The notes: generated by a model not told the origin, from the sequence alone. DNA of 64,000 nucleotides from Streptomyces pyxinicus (GCF_024753135.1 NZ_JANUGP010000005.1:264071-328070), one strand, 5' to 3'; shown: positions 8,257 to 16,935, numbered from the stretch's first letter. Made by a program: numbers and translations.

Positions 8257-9471
8257 ATGTCACCTTTCGTGACCGTGATCGCGTTCTCCGCAGCCCGCCG
8301 CGCACCGGTCGCCCTGGGCGTGTGCCTGGTGTCGTTCACGGCCTTCTGCCTGGCACAACGGGCCGCGCACGTGTCGATGATCGACCTGCTGGTCTACCGG
8401 GCCGAGGGCGCCACCGTCCGCGCGGGCGGCGATCTGTACGCCCTGCGCGCGACGGCCGCGCACCTGCCCACCACCTACCCGCCGTTCGCCGCGCTGCTGT
8501 TCACCCCGCTGTCCCTGCTGGACACCGCGCCGCTGCGGCTGCTGGCGACGGCCGGCAATCTGGTGCTGCTGGTGCTGTTCGTCCGGCTGTCGCTGCGCCT
8601 CGTGAGCTACACGCGCGCGCGGGCGGTGTGGTGGGCGGCGGCAGCGGCCGTGTGGTGCGAGCCGGTGTGGACGACGCTGCGCTACGGCCAGGTCAACCTG
8701 CTGCTGGCCGTTCTGGTGCTGTGGGACCTGACCCGCCGCCACGACCGCTGGGCCGGGGCGGCCCTGGGGCTGGCCGTCGCGGTGAAGCTCACCCCCGCCC
8801 TGTTCGTGCTGTTCCTGCTCGCCACGGGCATCGTGGCCCGGCTGCGCGACGGAGACGGGAGCCGGTGGCTGCGGCACGCGCGCGGGGCGGCCGTCACGTT
8901 CACCGGGGCGACCCTGCTGGCGGCGGCCGTCCTGCCGTACGACTCCCGGCGGTTCTGGGCGGACATGGTCTTCCGGGCGAGCCGGGTCGGGCACGCCGAG
9001 GACACCGGCAACCAGTCCCTGCGCGGCGTACTGGCCCGGCTGCTGCACACACCCGACCCCGGGGCGTACTGGGCCCTGTGCGCGGCCGTGGTGGCTCTGG
9101 TGGGGCTCGCGGTCGCGGTGGCGGCGGAGCTGCGCGGGCGGCGGGCCGGGGCGGTGTGCGCCTGCGCGGTCACCGCGTTGCTGGTCAGTCCGGTGTCGTG
9201 GACCCACCACTGGGTGTGGTGCGTGCCGCTGGTCCTGCTGCTGTGGACGGAAGGGCGGCGGGCGGCGGCCCTGGGCACGCTGCTGGTGTTCTCGTCGTAC
9301 ACGCCCTGGTGGGTGCCGCACGGCATGGGACGGCCCGAAATGCACCAAGGGGTCGTGGAGTTGGCACTCTCGGCGCTCTACGCGTGCGCCGGCGCGCTCT
9401 TCCTCGCGGGACGCGTCAGGCCGTACGGGATGCGAGGCGTCAGGCCGTCACGAACGAGTAGAACCTCTTGA
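8257..9471 (+). CDS. GT87-family membrane mannosyltransferase
   Basis: A 404-residue polytopic membrane protein with about ten hydrophobic spans. Early residues read DLLVYRAEGATVRAGGDLYA, then TTYPPFAALLFTPLSLL, TLRYGQVNLLLAVLVLWDL, AVKLTPALFVLFLL and SPVSWTHHWVWCVPLVLL. This is the pattern of DUF2029/GT87 enzymes, which use polyprenyl-phosphate-mannose to add alpha-1,2-mannose on the outer face of the membrane. The ATG at 8257 is used; a GTG four codons later is equally possible because neither has a clear ribosome site. It is flanked by two tRNA-Ala genes on the opposite strand. Its 3' end overlaps the convergent 77-residue gene by about 32 bases. Confidence 0.85.
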   Translation: MSPFVTVIAFSAARRAPVALGVCLVSFTAFCLAQRAAHVSMIDLLVYRAEGATVRAGGDLYALRATAAHLPTTYPPFAALLFTPLSLLDTAPLRLLATAGNLVLLVLFVRLSLRLVSYTRARAVWWAAAAAVWCEPVWTTLRYGQVNLLLAVLVLWDLTRRHDRWAGAALGLAVAVKLTPALFVLFLLATGIVARLRDGDGSRWLRHARGAAVTFTGATLLAAAVLPYDSRRFWADMVFRASRVGHAEDTGNQSLRGVLARLLHTPDPGAYWALCAAVVALVGLAVAVAAELRGRRAGAVCACAVTALLVSPVSWTHHWVWCVPLVLLLWTEGRRAAALGTLLVFSSYTPWWVPHGMGRPEMHQGVVELALSALYACAGALFLAGRVRPYGMRGVRPSRTSRTS

Positions 9472-9673
9472 GGGTGCAGTGCTCCTCCAGGAGGCGGCCG
9501 TAGATCGGCTCGCCCTCCAGCTCGCGGTACGTCTCGATCGGGTCGCCTTTTATGATCAGCGCCCGCGCGCACTCCTCGCACCAGTACTGGTACTCGGGGT
9601 TGATCGGCTCCATGTCCCGGACGATCGGCGTTCCGCTGCCGCACCAGTCGCACTTCCGCCTGTGTGCACCCAT
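9440..9673 (-). CDS. Small CxxC zinc-binding protein (77 aa)
   Basis: MGAHRRKCDWCGSGTPIV followed by YWCEECARALIIKGD gives two CxxC pairs (C8/C11 and C32/C35), a treble-clef or ribbon-type zinc site. The remainder is acidic and ends LKRFYSFVTA. It lies three bases downstream of another zinc-ribbon gene, so the two are probably co-translated. No function is known to me; such proteins are common conserved hypotheticals in streptomycetes. Confidence 0.75.
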   Translation of the reverse strand: MGAHRRKCDWCGSGTPIVRDMEPINPEYQYWCEECARALIIKGDPIETYRELEGEPIYGRLLEEHCTLKRFYSFVTA

Positions 9674-9676
9674 CGA

Positions 9677-9850
9677 TCAGCTCCAGCAGTGGCCGCAGGC
9701 CGTGCACACGTAGGTGATTCCGCCGCTGTCGCCGAGGACTTGGGCCACGTGCGCGGAACCGCAGGAAGGGCAGTCGAGCCGGGTGGTCGTGTCCCGTATC
9801 AACGCCGCCCCGAGGAGGTGGCCGCCCTCCTCAAGGATGCTCGCAGGCAT
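9677..9850 (-). CDS. Zinc-ribbon microprotein (57 aa)
   Basis: A 57-codon frame, ATG at 9850. The second half holds CPSCGSAHV and YVCTACGHCW, two CxxC knuckles spaced as in TFIIS/L37Ae-like zinc ribbons. A GGGAGG lies about ten bases upstream of the start. It directly precedes the 77-residue CxxC gene. The tight pairing suggests a shared role, perhaps nucleic-acid or protein binding; that is inference. Confidence 0.7.
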   Translation of the reverse strand: MPASILEEGGHLLGAALIRDTTTRLDCPSCGSAHVAQVLGDSGGITYVCTACGHCWS

Positions 9851-10031
9851 CACTGCTCCCTCCCGTCGGGCCGCGCCCCCTTCCGGCCGTTTGATTCTGC
9901 CACGGCCGGACCAATACGGTCAGCGACGCCTCAGTACCAGTACGGACACGCCCCGAGTACACCTTCGGGGAGGTATACGACCCGGAGCCCGGGGTGACTC
10001 AAGACGGTGCGGGAACAGTTGGCCGAAGAAC

Positions 10032-10060
10032 AGAAAATCCCGCCCCCAGCGGGGACGGGA
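10032..10060 (-). terminator. Terminator after second tRNA-Ala
   Basis: Minus-strand stem CCCGTCCCC/GGGGGCGGG with a short GCT loop, followed by ATTTTCTGTT. It lies about 40 bases past the tRNA 3' end. Confidence 0.75.
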
Positions 10061-10100
10061 TCCTCATCACCGATCCTGGCACTCGCCGAGTGCCGATCCG

Positions 10101-10173
10101 TGGAGCTAAGGAGAATTGAACTCCTGACCTCCTGCATGCCATGCAGGCGCTCTACCAACTGAGCTATAGCCCC
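10101..10173 (-). tRNA. tRNA-Ala (anticodon GGC), second copy
   Basis: Identical over all 73 bases to the tRNA at 8082-8154: same acceptor, anticodon loop ATGGCAT, and no encoded CCA. It is followed by its own hairpins and terminator. The two copies are direct repeats about 2 kb apart. Confidence 0.96.
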
Positions 10174-10266
10174 TGGTGTTCTTCCCGCTCGGCGGGGCGA
10201 ACAAGAAGAACTTTAGCCTGTGACCTGCCGGAAAGTGAAATCCGGGCGCCGGGGGCCCCGGGGCGC

Positions 10267-10935
10267 TCAGTCGTCGTCGCCGAGGACGGGTTCCGGGAGG
10301 GTGCCCGCGTTGTGCTCCAGCAGACGCCAGCCGCGCGCGCCCTCGCCCAGCACGGACCAGCAGCAGTTGGAGAGGCCGCCGAGACTCTCCCAGTGCCGGG
10401 ACTCCAGGCCGAGCAGCCGGCCGATGGTGGTGCGGATGGTGCCGCCGTGGCTGACGACGACGAGGGTGCCGTCCTCGGGCAGCTTCTCGGCGTGCCGCAG
10501 CACCACGGGAGCGGCGCGGTCGGCGACCTCGGACTCCAGTTCACCACCGCCGCGGCGGACCGGCTCGCCGCGCTTCCAGGCGGCGTACTCCGCGCCGTGC
10601 CGGGCGATGATCTCCTGGTGCGTGAGCCCCTGCCAGACGCCCGCGTAGGTCTCCCGCAGGCCCTCGTCGCGGGTGATCTCCAGACCGGTGAGGGCGGCCA
10701 GCTCGGCGGCCGTGTCCGCGGCCCGCTGGAGGTCCGAGGCGACGATCGCGTCGGGCTGCAGGGAGGCGAGCAGCCGGGCCGCGCGGCGCGCCTGGCCGAC
10801 GCCGGTCTCGGTCAGCTCGACGTCCGTGGTGCCCTGGAAGCGGCGCTCCACGTTCCACGACGTCTGGCCGTGCCGCCACAGGATGACGCGGCGGCCCCGG
10901 CCCCGGCGGTCGGTGACCTCGCCGGTGGCATTCAT
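10267..10935 (-). CDS. Histidine phosphatase family protein (phosphoglycerate mutase-like)
   Basis: A 222-residue protein. The catalytic RHG motif is in VILWRHGQTSWNVERRFQGT (about 18-37) and the second catalytic His in VVVSHGGTIRTTI (about 160). The branch also includes phosphoglycerate mutases, alpha-ribazole phosphatases and acid phosphatases, so the substrate is not settled; a phosphatase is more likely than a mutase. Its ATG overlaps the rsfS stop (ATGA), so it is translationally coupled as the last gene of the nadD-LCP-rsfS operon. Confidence 0.88.
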   Translation of the reverse strand: MNATGEVTDRRGRGRRVILWRHGQTSWNVERRFQGTTDVELTETGVGQARRAARLLASLQPDAIVASDLQRAADTAAELAALTGLEITRDEGLRETYAGVWQGLTHQEIIARHGAEYAAWKRGEPVRRGGGELESEVADRAAPVVLRHAEKLPEDGTLVVVSHGGTIRTTIGRLLGLESRHWESLGGLSNCCWSVLGEGARGWRLLEHNAGTLPEPVLGDDD

Positions 10936-11378
10936 CGCCAGTCCCCGTCCGGTTCCTGGTCGGCCTCGGCGGCCTGCAGCTTGGCGTGCTCCTCGGCCTT
11001 GCCGCGGGTGGCCTTGGCGTCGGCGGGCAGCTCCAGCTCGGGGCAGTCCTTCCACAGCCGCTCCAGGGCGTAGAAGACGCGCTCCTCGCTGTGCTGGACG
11101 TGGACGACGATGTCGACGTAGTCCAGCAGGATCCAGCGGGACTCGCGGTCGCCCTCGCGGCGGACCGGCTTGGCGCCCAGCTCCGTCTGGAGGCGCTCCT
11201 CGATCTCGTCGACGATGGCCCTGACCTGGCGGTCGTTCGGCGCCGAGGCCAGCAGGAAGGCGTCCGTGATCGACAGGACGTCGCTGACGTCGTAGGCGAT
11301 GACGTCGTGGGCGAGCTTGTCGGCAGCCGCCTGGGCGGCGGTGTGGATGAGCTCAAGGGAACGGTCGGTGGCGGTCAC
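10932..11378 (-). CDS. rsfS: Ribosome silencing factor RsfS
   Basis: A 148-residue member of the RsfS/DUF143 family. It binds ribosomal protein uL14 and blocks 30S-50S joining during nutrient limitation. Family signature: AAQAAADKLAHDVIAYDVSD, then RQVRAIVDEIEERL, then SRWILLDYVDIVVHVQHSEE and YALERLW. An acidic/Ala-rich tail of about 35 residues follows the usual core. The GTG at 11378 starts VTATDRSLELI; a longer frame upstream is out of line with family length. It follows nadD and the LCP gene, the common actinobacterial order. Confidence 0.95.
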   Translation of the reverse strand: MTATDRSLELIHTAAQAAADKLAHDVIAYDVSDVLSITDAFLLASAPNDRQVRAIVDEIEERLQTELGAKPVRREGDRESRWILLDYVDIVVHVQHSEERVFYALERLWKDCPELELPADAKATRGKAEEHAKLQAAEADQEPDGDWR

Positions 11379-11500
11379 TACATGGCTTTCCGTCGGCGGG
11401 CACTGAACCTCAAGGGTCTCACGGCCCGCCCGGGGCACCCCACGCGATGACGGCACGTGGGCTGCCCCCGCGCGCGTGGGCGCACCGGCCGGCCGGCCCG

Positions 11501-13306
11501 TCAGGAGGCGGCCGGCCTGTAGTCGCCGCCGAGGACGACCGAGACGTCGGCGCCCGAGGAGACGGCGCCCTTGGCCACCGAGCCGGCCGGCAGGCCGAGG
11601 GTCTTGGCGACCTCACTGGCGTCGGCCTGGTGGGAGGCGTCCGCGTACGTCACCTTCGAGACGGCCCGGGTGCCGCCGGCGCTGCCGCCCTCCAGGAAGG
11701 TGAAGCCGCCGTTCAGCAGCGTCACGCGGGCCTTCTCGGCGTCGTCCTCGACGCCGGTGGCGTTCTGTACGGAGACCCGGACCGCGGAGCCGGCGTCGGG
11801 GCTCTTGGCGGTGCCGCCGAGGATGTCCTTGACCACGCTGTCGCTGGTCCGCGCGCTCAGGGTGCCGTCGGCCCCGACGGGCAGCAGGGCGGTCTTGTAG
11901 TCGCCGCTCTTGGCGAGGTCGGCGAGCTTGGCCAGGAAGGCGCCGAGGTCCTTGTCGGTGAGCGGCGGGTCGAGGATCTGGGCGAGGGTCTGCACGGTGG
12001 TGGTCGCCGAGTCCGGCTCGGAGGAGATCTTGCGCAGGACGCCCTGGAGAACCTGGCCGAAGCGCTCCAGCTGGGCGTTCTGGGCCTCGCCGGGGGCGCG
12101 GTAGGTGGCGTAGGCGACGGCCGTCTTGCCGCTCAGGGTCTGGTCGGAACCCTGGTGGACGAGGGGCGCGGCACCCTTCTTCTTGCTGTCCGGGTCGGGC
12201 ACGTCGGCGTTGGTGTCGACCTCGATGTTGCCGACCAGGTCGACGAGGTTCTGGAGGTAGGGGGTGTCCAGGCGCCAGGTGCCCTGGATGTCGGTGCCGA
12301 GGACGGTGTCGAGCTGGTCGCGGGTGCCGGAGGAACCGTCGTCCTCGACCGACTTGGCGAGGGTGGTGGTGGAGCCGTCGTCGCCGCTGAGGGCGAGCGA
12401 GTTGGGCAGCAGGACGGTGGTGCCCTGCTTGGTGGTGGTGTTGTCGACCAGCAGCGCCGTCGAGGTGCCGCTCTTCCCGGTGTTGTGCAGATGGATGACG
12501 AGCACGTCGCGCTTCTGGGCGGCGACCGGTGTGGCGGTGCCGTTCTTGCCGCCGGCGGCGGACAGGCCGGGGAGCTTGCCCGCGTACCAGAGGTAGCCGA
12601 CGCCGGCGACGACGAGCAGGGCGAGGACGACGAGCAGGGCGACGATCCGGCCGCGGGCCCGGCGGCGGGCCTCCTCGCGGCGCTCGGTGCGGTTCTCGGT
12701 GAACTTCAGCCAGTCGATGACGTCCTCGGAGTCGCCGTCCGGCTCCTCGACGAACGCGAACTGCTCGGCGCCGTGGTCCGGCCGCTCCGGGTCGTCCTGC
12801 CGCGCGGGCTCCCCGGGGGCGTACGGGGACTCGCCGGGCGGGTACGGCGACTCGCCGTAGGACGACTCGTCGGGTGCGTACGGCGGCTCCGGGGTGTACG
12901 GCGTCTGCTGGGGGCCGGCCTGCTGCGGGATGTAGGCGGTCTGCTCGGCGACCCTCGGCTGCTGCCCGCTGCTCGCCGCCTGCCCGTACGGGTCGTAGGG
13001 GCCGCCGGGGGCGTGGGTGCCGGTGCCGTAGGGGTCGTACGGGGTCTGCGTGCCGTAGGGATCGTAGGCGGACGGCTGCTGCGCGGACCCGTAGGGGGAC
13101 GCCTGCTGTCCGCCGGTGGCGTACGGGTCGTAGCCGTAGCCGCCCTGCCCCGCGGTGTCCTGCTGGGCGTAGGGGTCGGGGGCCGGCTGCGGGGTCTGCT
13201 GTTGCGGGACCTGCCGGTAGACGGGCCGGCCGTACTCGTCATAACCCGTGATCTCGTAGGGGCCGTCGCCGTAGTGTGCGTCGCCCGCGTCGTATCGGTT
13301 GTTCAC
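11501..13306 (-). CDS. LCP/LytR_C domain membrane protein with degenerate catalytic motifs
   Basis: A 601-residue protein. Residues 1-180 are a cytoplasmic, disordered region rich in Tyr, Gln, Pro and Gly, with repeated YDPYG units. One transmembrane span (ALLVVLALLVVAGVGYLWYA) lies near 220-240. An extracellular LytR-CpsA-Psr-like domain (about 260-450) and a LytR_C domain (about 490-590, SAVRVSVQNATGVEDDAEKA) follow. Active LCP enzymes transfer wall polymers to peptidoglycan and carry SIPRD and DxxRxxRQ-like Arg motifs. Here the equivalent places read TVLLPNSLAL and QLERFGQVL, so catalysis may be lost. The GTG at 13306 is preceded by AGAGGGG. It sits between nadD and rsfS. Confidence 0.85.
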   Translation of the reverse strand: MNNRYDAGDAHYGDGPYEITGYDEYGRPVYRQVPQQQTPQPAPDPYAQQDTAGQGGYGYDPYATGGQQASPYGSAQQPSAYDPYGTQTPYDPYGTGTHAPGGPYDPYGQAASSGQQPRVAEQTAYIPQQAGPQQTPYTPEPPYAPDESSYGESPYPPGESPYAPGEPARQDDPERPDHGAEQFAFVEEPDGDSEDVIDWLKFTENRTERREEARRRARGRIVALLVVLALLVVAGVGYLWYAGKLPGLSAAGGKNGTATPVAAQKRDVLVIHLHNTGKSGTSTALLVDNTTTKQGTTVLLPNSLALSGDDGSTTTLAKSVEDDGSSGTRDQLDTVLGTDIQGTWRLDTPYLQNLVDLVGNIEVDTNADVPDPDSKKKGAAPLVHQGSDQTLSGKTAVAYATYRAPGEAQNAQLERFGQVLQGVLRKISSEPDSATTTVQTLAQILDPPLTDKDLGAFLAKLADLAKSGDYKTALLPVGADGTLSARTSDSVVKDILGGTAKSPDAGSAVRVSVQNATGVEDDAEKARVTLLNGGFTFLEGGSAGGTRAVSKVTYADASHQADASEVAKTLGLPAGSVAKGAVSSGADVSVVLGGDYRPAAS

Positions 13307-13322
13307 CGGTGCCCCTCTCGGC

Positions 13323-14009
13323 TCACTCGCCGCGGTACAGCTCGCGCTTGTCGATGTAGCGCACGACTCCGTCCGGCACCATGTACCAGATGGGGTCCCC
13401 CTTGGCGACTCTCGCACGGCAGTCCGTGGAGGAGATGGCCAGCGCCGGAACCTCCACGAGAGAGACACCGCCCTCCGGCAGGCCGGGGTCGGCCAGGTGG
13501 TGGCCGGGACGCGTGACACCGATGAAGTGCGCGAGGGAGAACAGCTCCTCCGAGTCGCGCCAGGTCAGGATCTGGCCGAGCGCGTCGGCGCCGGTGATGA
13601 AGAACAGGTCGGTGTCCGGGTTGAGGGCGCGCAGGTCGCGCAGGGTGTCGACGGTGTAGGTGGGGCCGCCGCGGTCGATGTCGATGCGGCTGACGGAGAA
13701 CTGGGGGTTCTCGGCGGTGGCGATGACCGTCATCAGATAGCGGTCCTCGGCCGGGGAGACCGTGCGGTGCGACTTCTGCCAGGGCTCGCCGGTGGGCACG
13801 AACACCACCTCGTCCAGCTGGAACTGGGTGGCGACCTCACTGGCGGCCACCAGGTGCCCGTGGTGGACCGGGTCGAACGTCCCGCCCATGACACCGAGGC
13901 GCCGCTTGCCGGTGCGGGCGGGGCCGTGGCCCGGCCGGGCCCCCGGGTCCTGCACCGTGCCGTCGGCGGTCGCGTGTGCCGGACCGGTAGGCATGTCCTG
14001 CTCTCCCAT
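13323..14009 (-). CDS. nadD: Nicotinate-nucleotide adenylyltransferase
   Basis: Converts nicotinate mononucleotide and ATP to deamido-NAD. The 228-residue protein has the nucleotidyltransferase signature [17 protein letters not shown] (about 37-53), [12 protein letters not shown] for the substrate loop, and [13 protein letters not shown], the ISSTxxR motif that replaces the KMSKS-like loop. About 36 Gly/Pro-rich residues precede the catalytic fold; a downstream ATG (MPTGPA) could be the true start. It is the first gene of the operon nadD-LCP-rsfS-histidine phosphatase. The LCP gene starts 16 bases after its stop. Confidence 0.95.
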   Translation of the reverse strand: MGEQDMPTGPAHATADGTVQDPGARPGHGPARTGKRRLGVMGGTFDPVHHGHLVAASEVATQFQLDEVVFVPTGEPWQKSHRTVSPAEDRYLMTVIATAENPQFSVSRIDIDRGGPTYTVDTLRDLRALNPDTDLFFITGADALGQILTWRDSEELFSLAHFIGVTRPGHHLADPGLPEGGVSLVEVPALAISSTDCRARVAKGDPIWYMVPDGVVRYIDKRELYRGE

Positions 14010-14064
14010 GCGTGCAGACCCTACCGGCCCGGCCTGAGGCGTCCGGCCGGGGACGGGCTCGCGC

Positions 14065-14229
14065 TCAGCGGTCGCGGTTGAAGCGCGTGGTGATCCACAG
14101 CAGCAGAAGCAGGATGACGAAGGCGCTGCCGCCCGTGATGGCGGGGTTCAGGCTGTTGTGGTTGCCGCCGTGCTCCTCGCCCTCGGCGGCAAGGGTGACC
14201 AAGTGGGCTGCGGCAGTGTGGAGGATCAT
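14065..14229 (-). CDS. Single-span membrane microprotein (54 aa)
   Basis: 54 codons from ATG at 14229. An N-terminal [20 protein letters not shown] precedes a polar linker and a C-terminal span [18 protein letters not shown] followed by NRDR. The positive residues after the span predict N-out/C-in topology. Not recognised as a named family. A similar-sized span protein lies about 150 bases upstream. Confidence 0.65.
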   Translation of the reverse strand: MILHTAAAHLVTLAAEGEEHGGNHNSLNPAITGGSAFVILLLLLWITTRFNRDR

Positions 14230-14377
14230 CTTCGGCGGACCTATCGCGTGTGGGCGGGATAAAGATGTCGGCTCATCGTATGCGGGCGGCCGGGCGCCGA
14301 TCACCCCGACTCCGCCGTTGGGGCCGGGCGGTGGCCGACACGCCGGGCCGGAACGGGCGGGGAACTTCCCGCGGCCG

Positions 14378-14542
14378 TCAGTCGTCCTTCCGCTTGTAGC
14401 CGCGCAGCAGGAACCACGCGGTCAGTGCACAGCCCAGGATCATGACGACGAGAACGATACGGAGCAGATTTCCCGACCCGTGTTGCTGGACGGCGCTCGT
14501 GGCGGCCTCGGTCAGCCGGGCGGCTGCGGGGTGGTGCTCCAT
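14378..14542 (-). CDS. Single-span membrane microprotein (54 aa), second
   Basis: 54 codons beginning MEHHPAAARLTEAATSA, then span LLRIVLVVMILGCALTAWFL and a basic tail RGYKRKDD. Same length and layout as the protein at 14065-14229, with little sequence identity. A GTG one codon earlier is an alternative start. It is divergent from the M48 peptidase gene, with about 100 bases between them for both promoters. Confidence 0.65.
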   Translation of the reverse strand: MEHHPAAARLTEAATSAVQQHGSGNLLRIVLVVMILGCALTAWFLLRGYKRKDD

Positions 14543-14645
14543 CACATGGACTCCTTCGGCTGTACTGCCCGTCCACGGTATCTCCGCCCAGGCTGGGCCC
14601 CGCCCCGGGGGTGCAGCGGGCACTGACACGCACTTGGGGGAAGAC

Positions 14646-15728
14646 ATGTCCGACGACGACCACCAGCAGACGGGGCGGGAGCGGCTGCCCGGCAGGCAGC
14701 GCACCCGCTTCCCGGGCATCTCCTCACGCGCGTACGAGCATCCGGCCGACCGCTCCGCCCTGGTCGCGCTGCGCAGGCTCAGCGGGTTCGACACCGTCTT
14801 CAAGGCGCTCAGCGGGCTGCTGCCGGAGCGCAGCCTGCGGTTGCTGTTCCTGTCCGACTCGGTGCGGGTCTCCGACCGGCAGTTCTCGCACCTGCACGAC
14901 ATGCTGCGCGACGCCTGCTACATCCTGGACCTGGAGAAGGTCCCGCCGATGTACGTCACGCAGGACCCGAAGCCGAACGCGATGTGCATCGGTCTGGACG
15001 AGCCGATCATCGTCGTCACCACCGGGCTCGTCGAGCTGCTCGACGAGGAGGAGATGCGGGCGGTCGTCGGCCACGAGGTGGGGCACGCCCTGTCCGGGCA
15101 CGCGGTGTACCGCACGATCCTGCTGTTCCTGACCACGCTGGCGGTCCGGGTCGCCTGGATCCCGCTGGGCAACATCGCGATCATGGCGCTGGTGACGGCG
15201 CTGCGGGAGTGGTTCCGCAAGTCGGAGTTGTCCGCCGACCGGGCGGGACTGCTGGTGGGCCAGGACGTACGGGCCTCGATGCGCGGCCTGATGAAGATCG
15301 CGGGCGGCAACCACCTGCACGAGATGAACGTGGACGCGTTCCTGGAGCAGGCCGAGGAGTACGACTCGGGGGGCGACCTGCGCGACTCGGTGCTGAAGAT
15401 CCTCAACGTGCTGCCCCGCTCGCACCCGTTCACCACCGTGCGGGCGGCCGAGCTGAAGAAGTGGGCCGAGTCCCGGGACCACCAGCGGATCATGGACGGT
15501 CACTACCCGCGGCGGGACGAGGACAAGGACACCTCCGTCCGCGACTCCTTCCGCGAGTCGGCGGCCGGCTACGCGAGCGATGTGAAGGGCTCCAAGGACC
15601 CGCTGATGAAGCTGGTCAGCGATCTGGCGGGCGGCGCGGGCGACCTGGGCGGCCGGGTCCGCCGCGGCTTCGACGGCTTCCGCACCCCGCCGCCGCCGAA
15701 GGACGCGCGGGAGGGAGACGAGGCGTAG
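14646..15728 (+). CDS. M48 family zinc metallopeptidase
   Basis: A 360-residue protein. The HExxH zinc motif is in MRAVVGHEVGHALSGHAVYR (about 140-155). The third ligand Glu is in KSELSADRAGLLV (about 195). Before it is PPMYVTQDPKPNAMCIGLDE, typical of HtpX/Ste24-like enzymes. Two moderately hydrophobic stretches follow the active site (ILLFLTTLAVRVAWIPLGNI), so it is membrane-associated with a cytoplasmic active site. The ATG at 14646 is preceded by GGGGGAAG. A likely role is membrane protein quality control; the substrate is unknown. Confidence 0.9.
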   Translation: MSDDDHQQTGRERLPGRQRTRFPGISSRAYEHPADRSALVALRRLSGFDTVFKALSGLLPERSLRLLFLSDSVRVSDRQFSHLHDMLRDACYILDLEKVPPMYVTQDPKPNAMCIGLDEPIIVVTTGLVELLDEEEMRAVVGHEVGHALSGHAVYRTILLFLTTLAVRVAWIPLGNIAIMALVTALREWFRKSELSADRAGLLVGQDVRASMRGLMKIAGGNHLHEMNVDAFLEQAEEYDSGGDLRDSVLKILNVLPRSHPFTTVRAAELKKWAESRDHQRIMDGHYPRRDEDKDTSVRDSFRESAAGYASDVKGSKDPLMKLVSDLAGGAGDLGGRVRRGFDGFRTPPPPKDAREGDEA

Positions 15729-15775
15729 CCCCCGGGCACGCGAGGTCGTGCGCGGCCGGCCGAGGTGGCGTCGGC

Positions 15776-16873
15776 TCACACCTTCGGTTCGGCTCCGGGC
15801 GCCAGGGTGCCGCACAGGGCCGGGGCGGCGCCCGGCTGGTAGGGGTCGGTGCCCGCGGGGCCGCCCGCCCTGGCCCGCCGGCCGGCCAGCAGGGGGTGCA
15901 GATAGGCGCCGGTGTCCTCGGCGCAGGACAGCGGGCCCGCCTGGACATGGGAGGTGGCGAGCTGGACCTGGTGGGTGCGCAGGTCGTCGCGGTCGAAGCG
16001 GAAGGTCACCTCGCGGCGGACGGTGAAGAGGGACACCGCGGCGCCAGCCGCGGCACCGGCGGGGCGCACGGCGTAGACGAAGGTGTGGTCGGCGGTGATC
16101 TCCAGGGTGGCCGCGTCGCTCTCGGTGACCTGGAGGGTGCCGCGGACCCGGATCCGGTCGTCGGCCAGCCGGAGCTGGGCGGGGTCGAAGCGCACCAGCC
16201 AGCCGGTGGGGGCGTGCCGGCCGTCGGCCGCCGGGTGGTCGAGGCTCTGGTCGAACTGGTCGAGTTGGTCGGGGTCGAGCAGGGCGCGGGCGGGGGCGAC
16301 CGCGCGGCCGGTCAGGACCTCGGGGTAGAGCGAGGAGCGGACGATGTAGTCCTTGGCGGTGGTGAGGGCGGCCACGACCTGGCTGTCGGAGAAGTGCGCG
16401 GTGGCCCGGGCGGCCGGCAGCGGCACGCCTTCGGCGCCGATGTCGTACGGGGCGGCCGGGCTGTGGGCGAACAGGGTCGCGGCGTCGGCGGCGCCGGGCA
16501 CCTTGCCAGTGGGGGCGAGCGGGAGGACGGTCATCCGCAGGGCCTCGACGGACCGTCTGGCCGCCGGGGAGGGGTAGGGGTGGCGGACGCCCATGTAGAT
16601 CGCGGTGCCGAAGGCGACGGCGATCAGCACGGCGAGGACCAGCAGCTGCCGGGTCAGTCCGCGGCGCAGGGGCGGGCGGCGGCGTACGGCGGGGGCGTGG
16701 TCGGCCATCCGCTCCTCGGCCGAGAACTCCTGGAGGCGGGCAGCGCGGACGAACGACTCGTCGAAGACGACGGATCGGTATTCGTCCTCCGCACCGCCGG
16801 GGCCGCTCTCGGGGGCCCCTTCCGGTGGGTCCGCAGGCCCGCCCATACTGTGAGGGTAGGTCTTCGGGGCCAT
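15776..16873 (-). CDS. Streptomycete membrane-anchored protein with SVVFDExFV motif
   Basis: A 365-residue protein. The cytoplasmic N-terminus carries EYRSVVFDESFVRAARLQEF (about 30-50). One span lies near 77-97 (LTRQLLVLAVLIAVAFGTAI), then a large extracytoplasmic domain ends near a Cys pair (LSCAEDTG ... ALCGTLAP) that may form a disulphide. I do not recognise the exported domain. It is directly downstream of a shorter protein with the same N-terminal motif, and the two are probably co-transcribed. A start at the internal Met at 16846 is possible. Confidence 0.75.
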   Translation of the reverse strand: MAPKTYPHSMGGPADPPEGAPESGPGGAEDEYRSVVFDESFVRAARLQEFSAEERMADHAPAVRRRPPLRRGLTRQLLVLAVLIAVAFGTAIYMGVRHPYPSPAARRSVEALRMTVLPLAPTGKVPGAADAATLFAHSPAAPYDIGAEGVPLPAARATAHFSDSQVVAALTTAKDYIVRSSLYPEVLTGRAVAPARALLDPDQLDQFDQSLDHPAADGRHAPTGWLVRFDPAQLRLADDRIRVRGTLQVTESDAATLEITADHTFVYAVRPAGAAAGAAVSLFTVRREVTFRFDRDDLRTHQVQLATSHVQAGPLSCAEDTGAYLHPLLAGRRARAGGPAGTDPYQPGAAPALCGTLAPGAEPKV

Positions 16874-16935
16874 CGGTAAACGCCCCGCTGTGCGACAAGT
16901 TCTGACGGCTCCTCAGCCGGGGCGGACGCCCGCGC

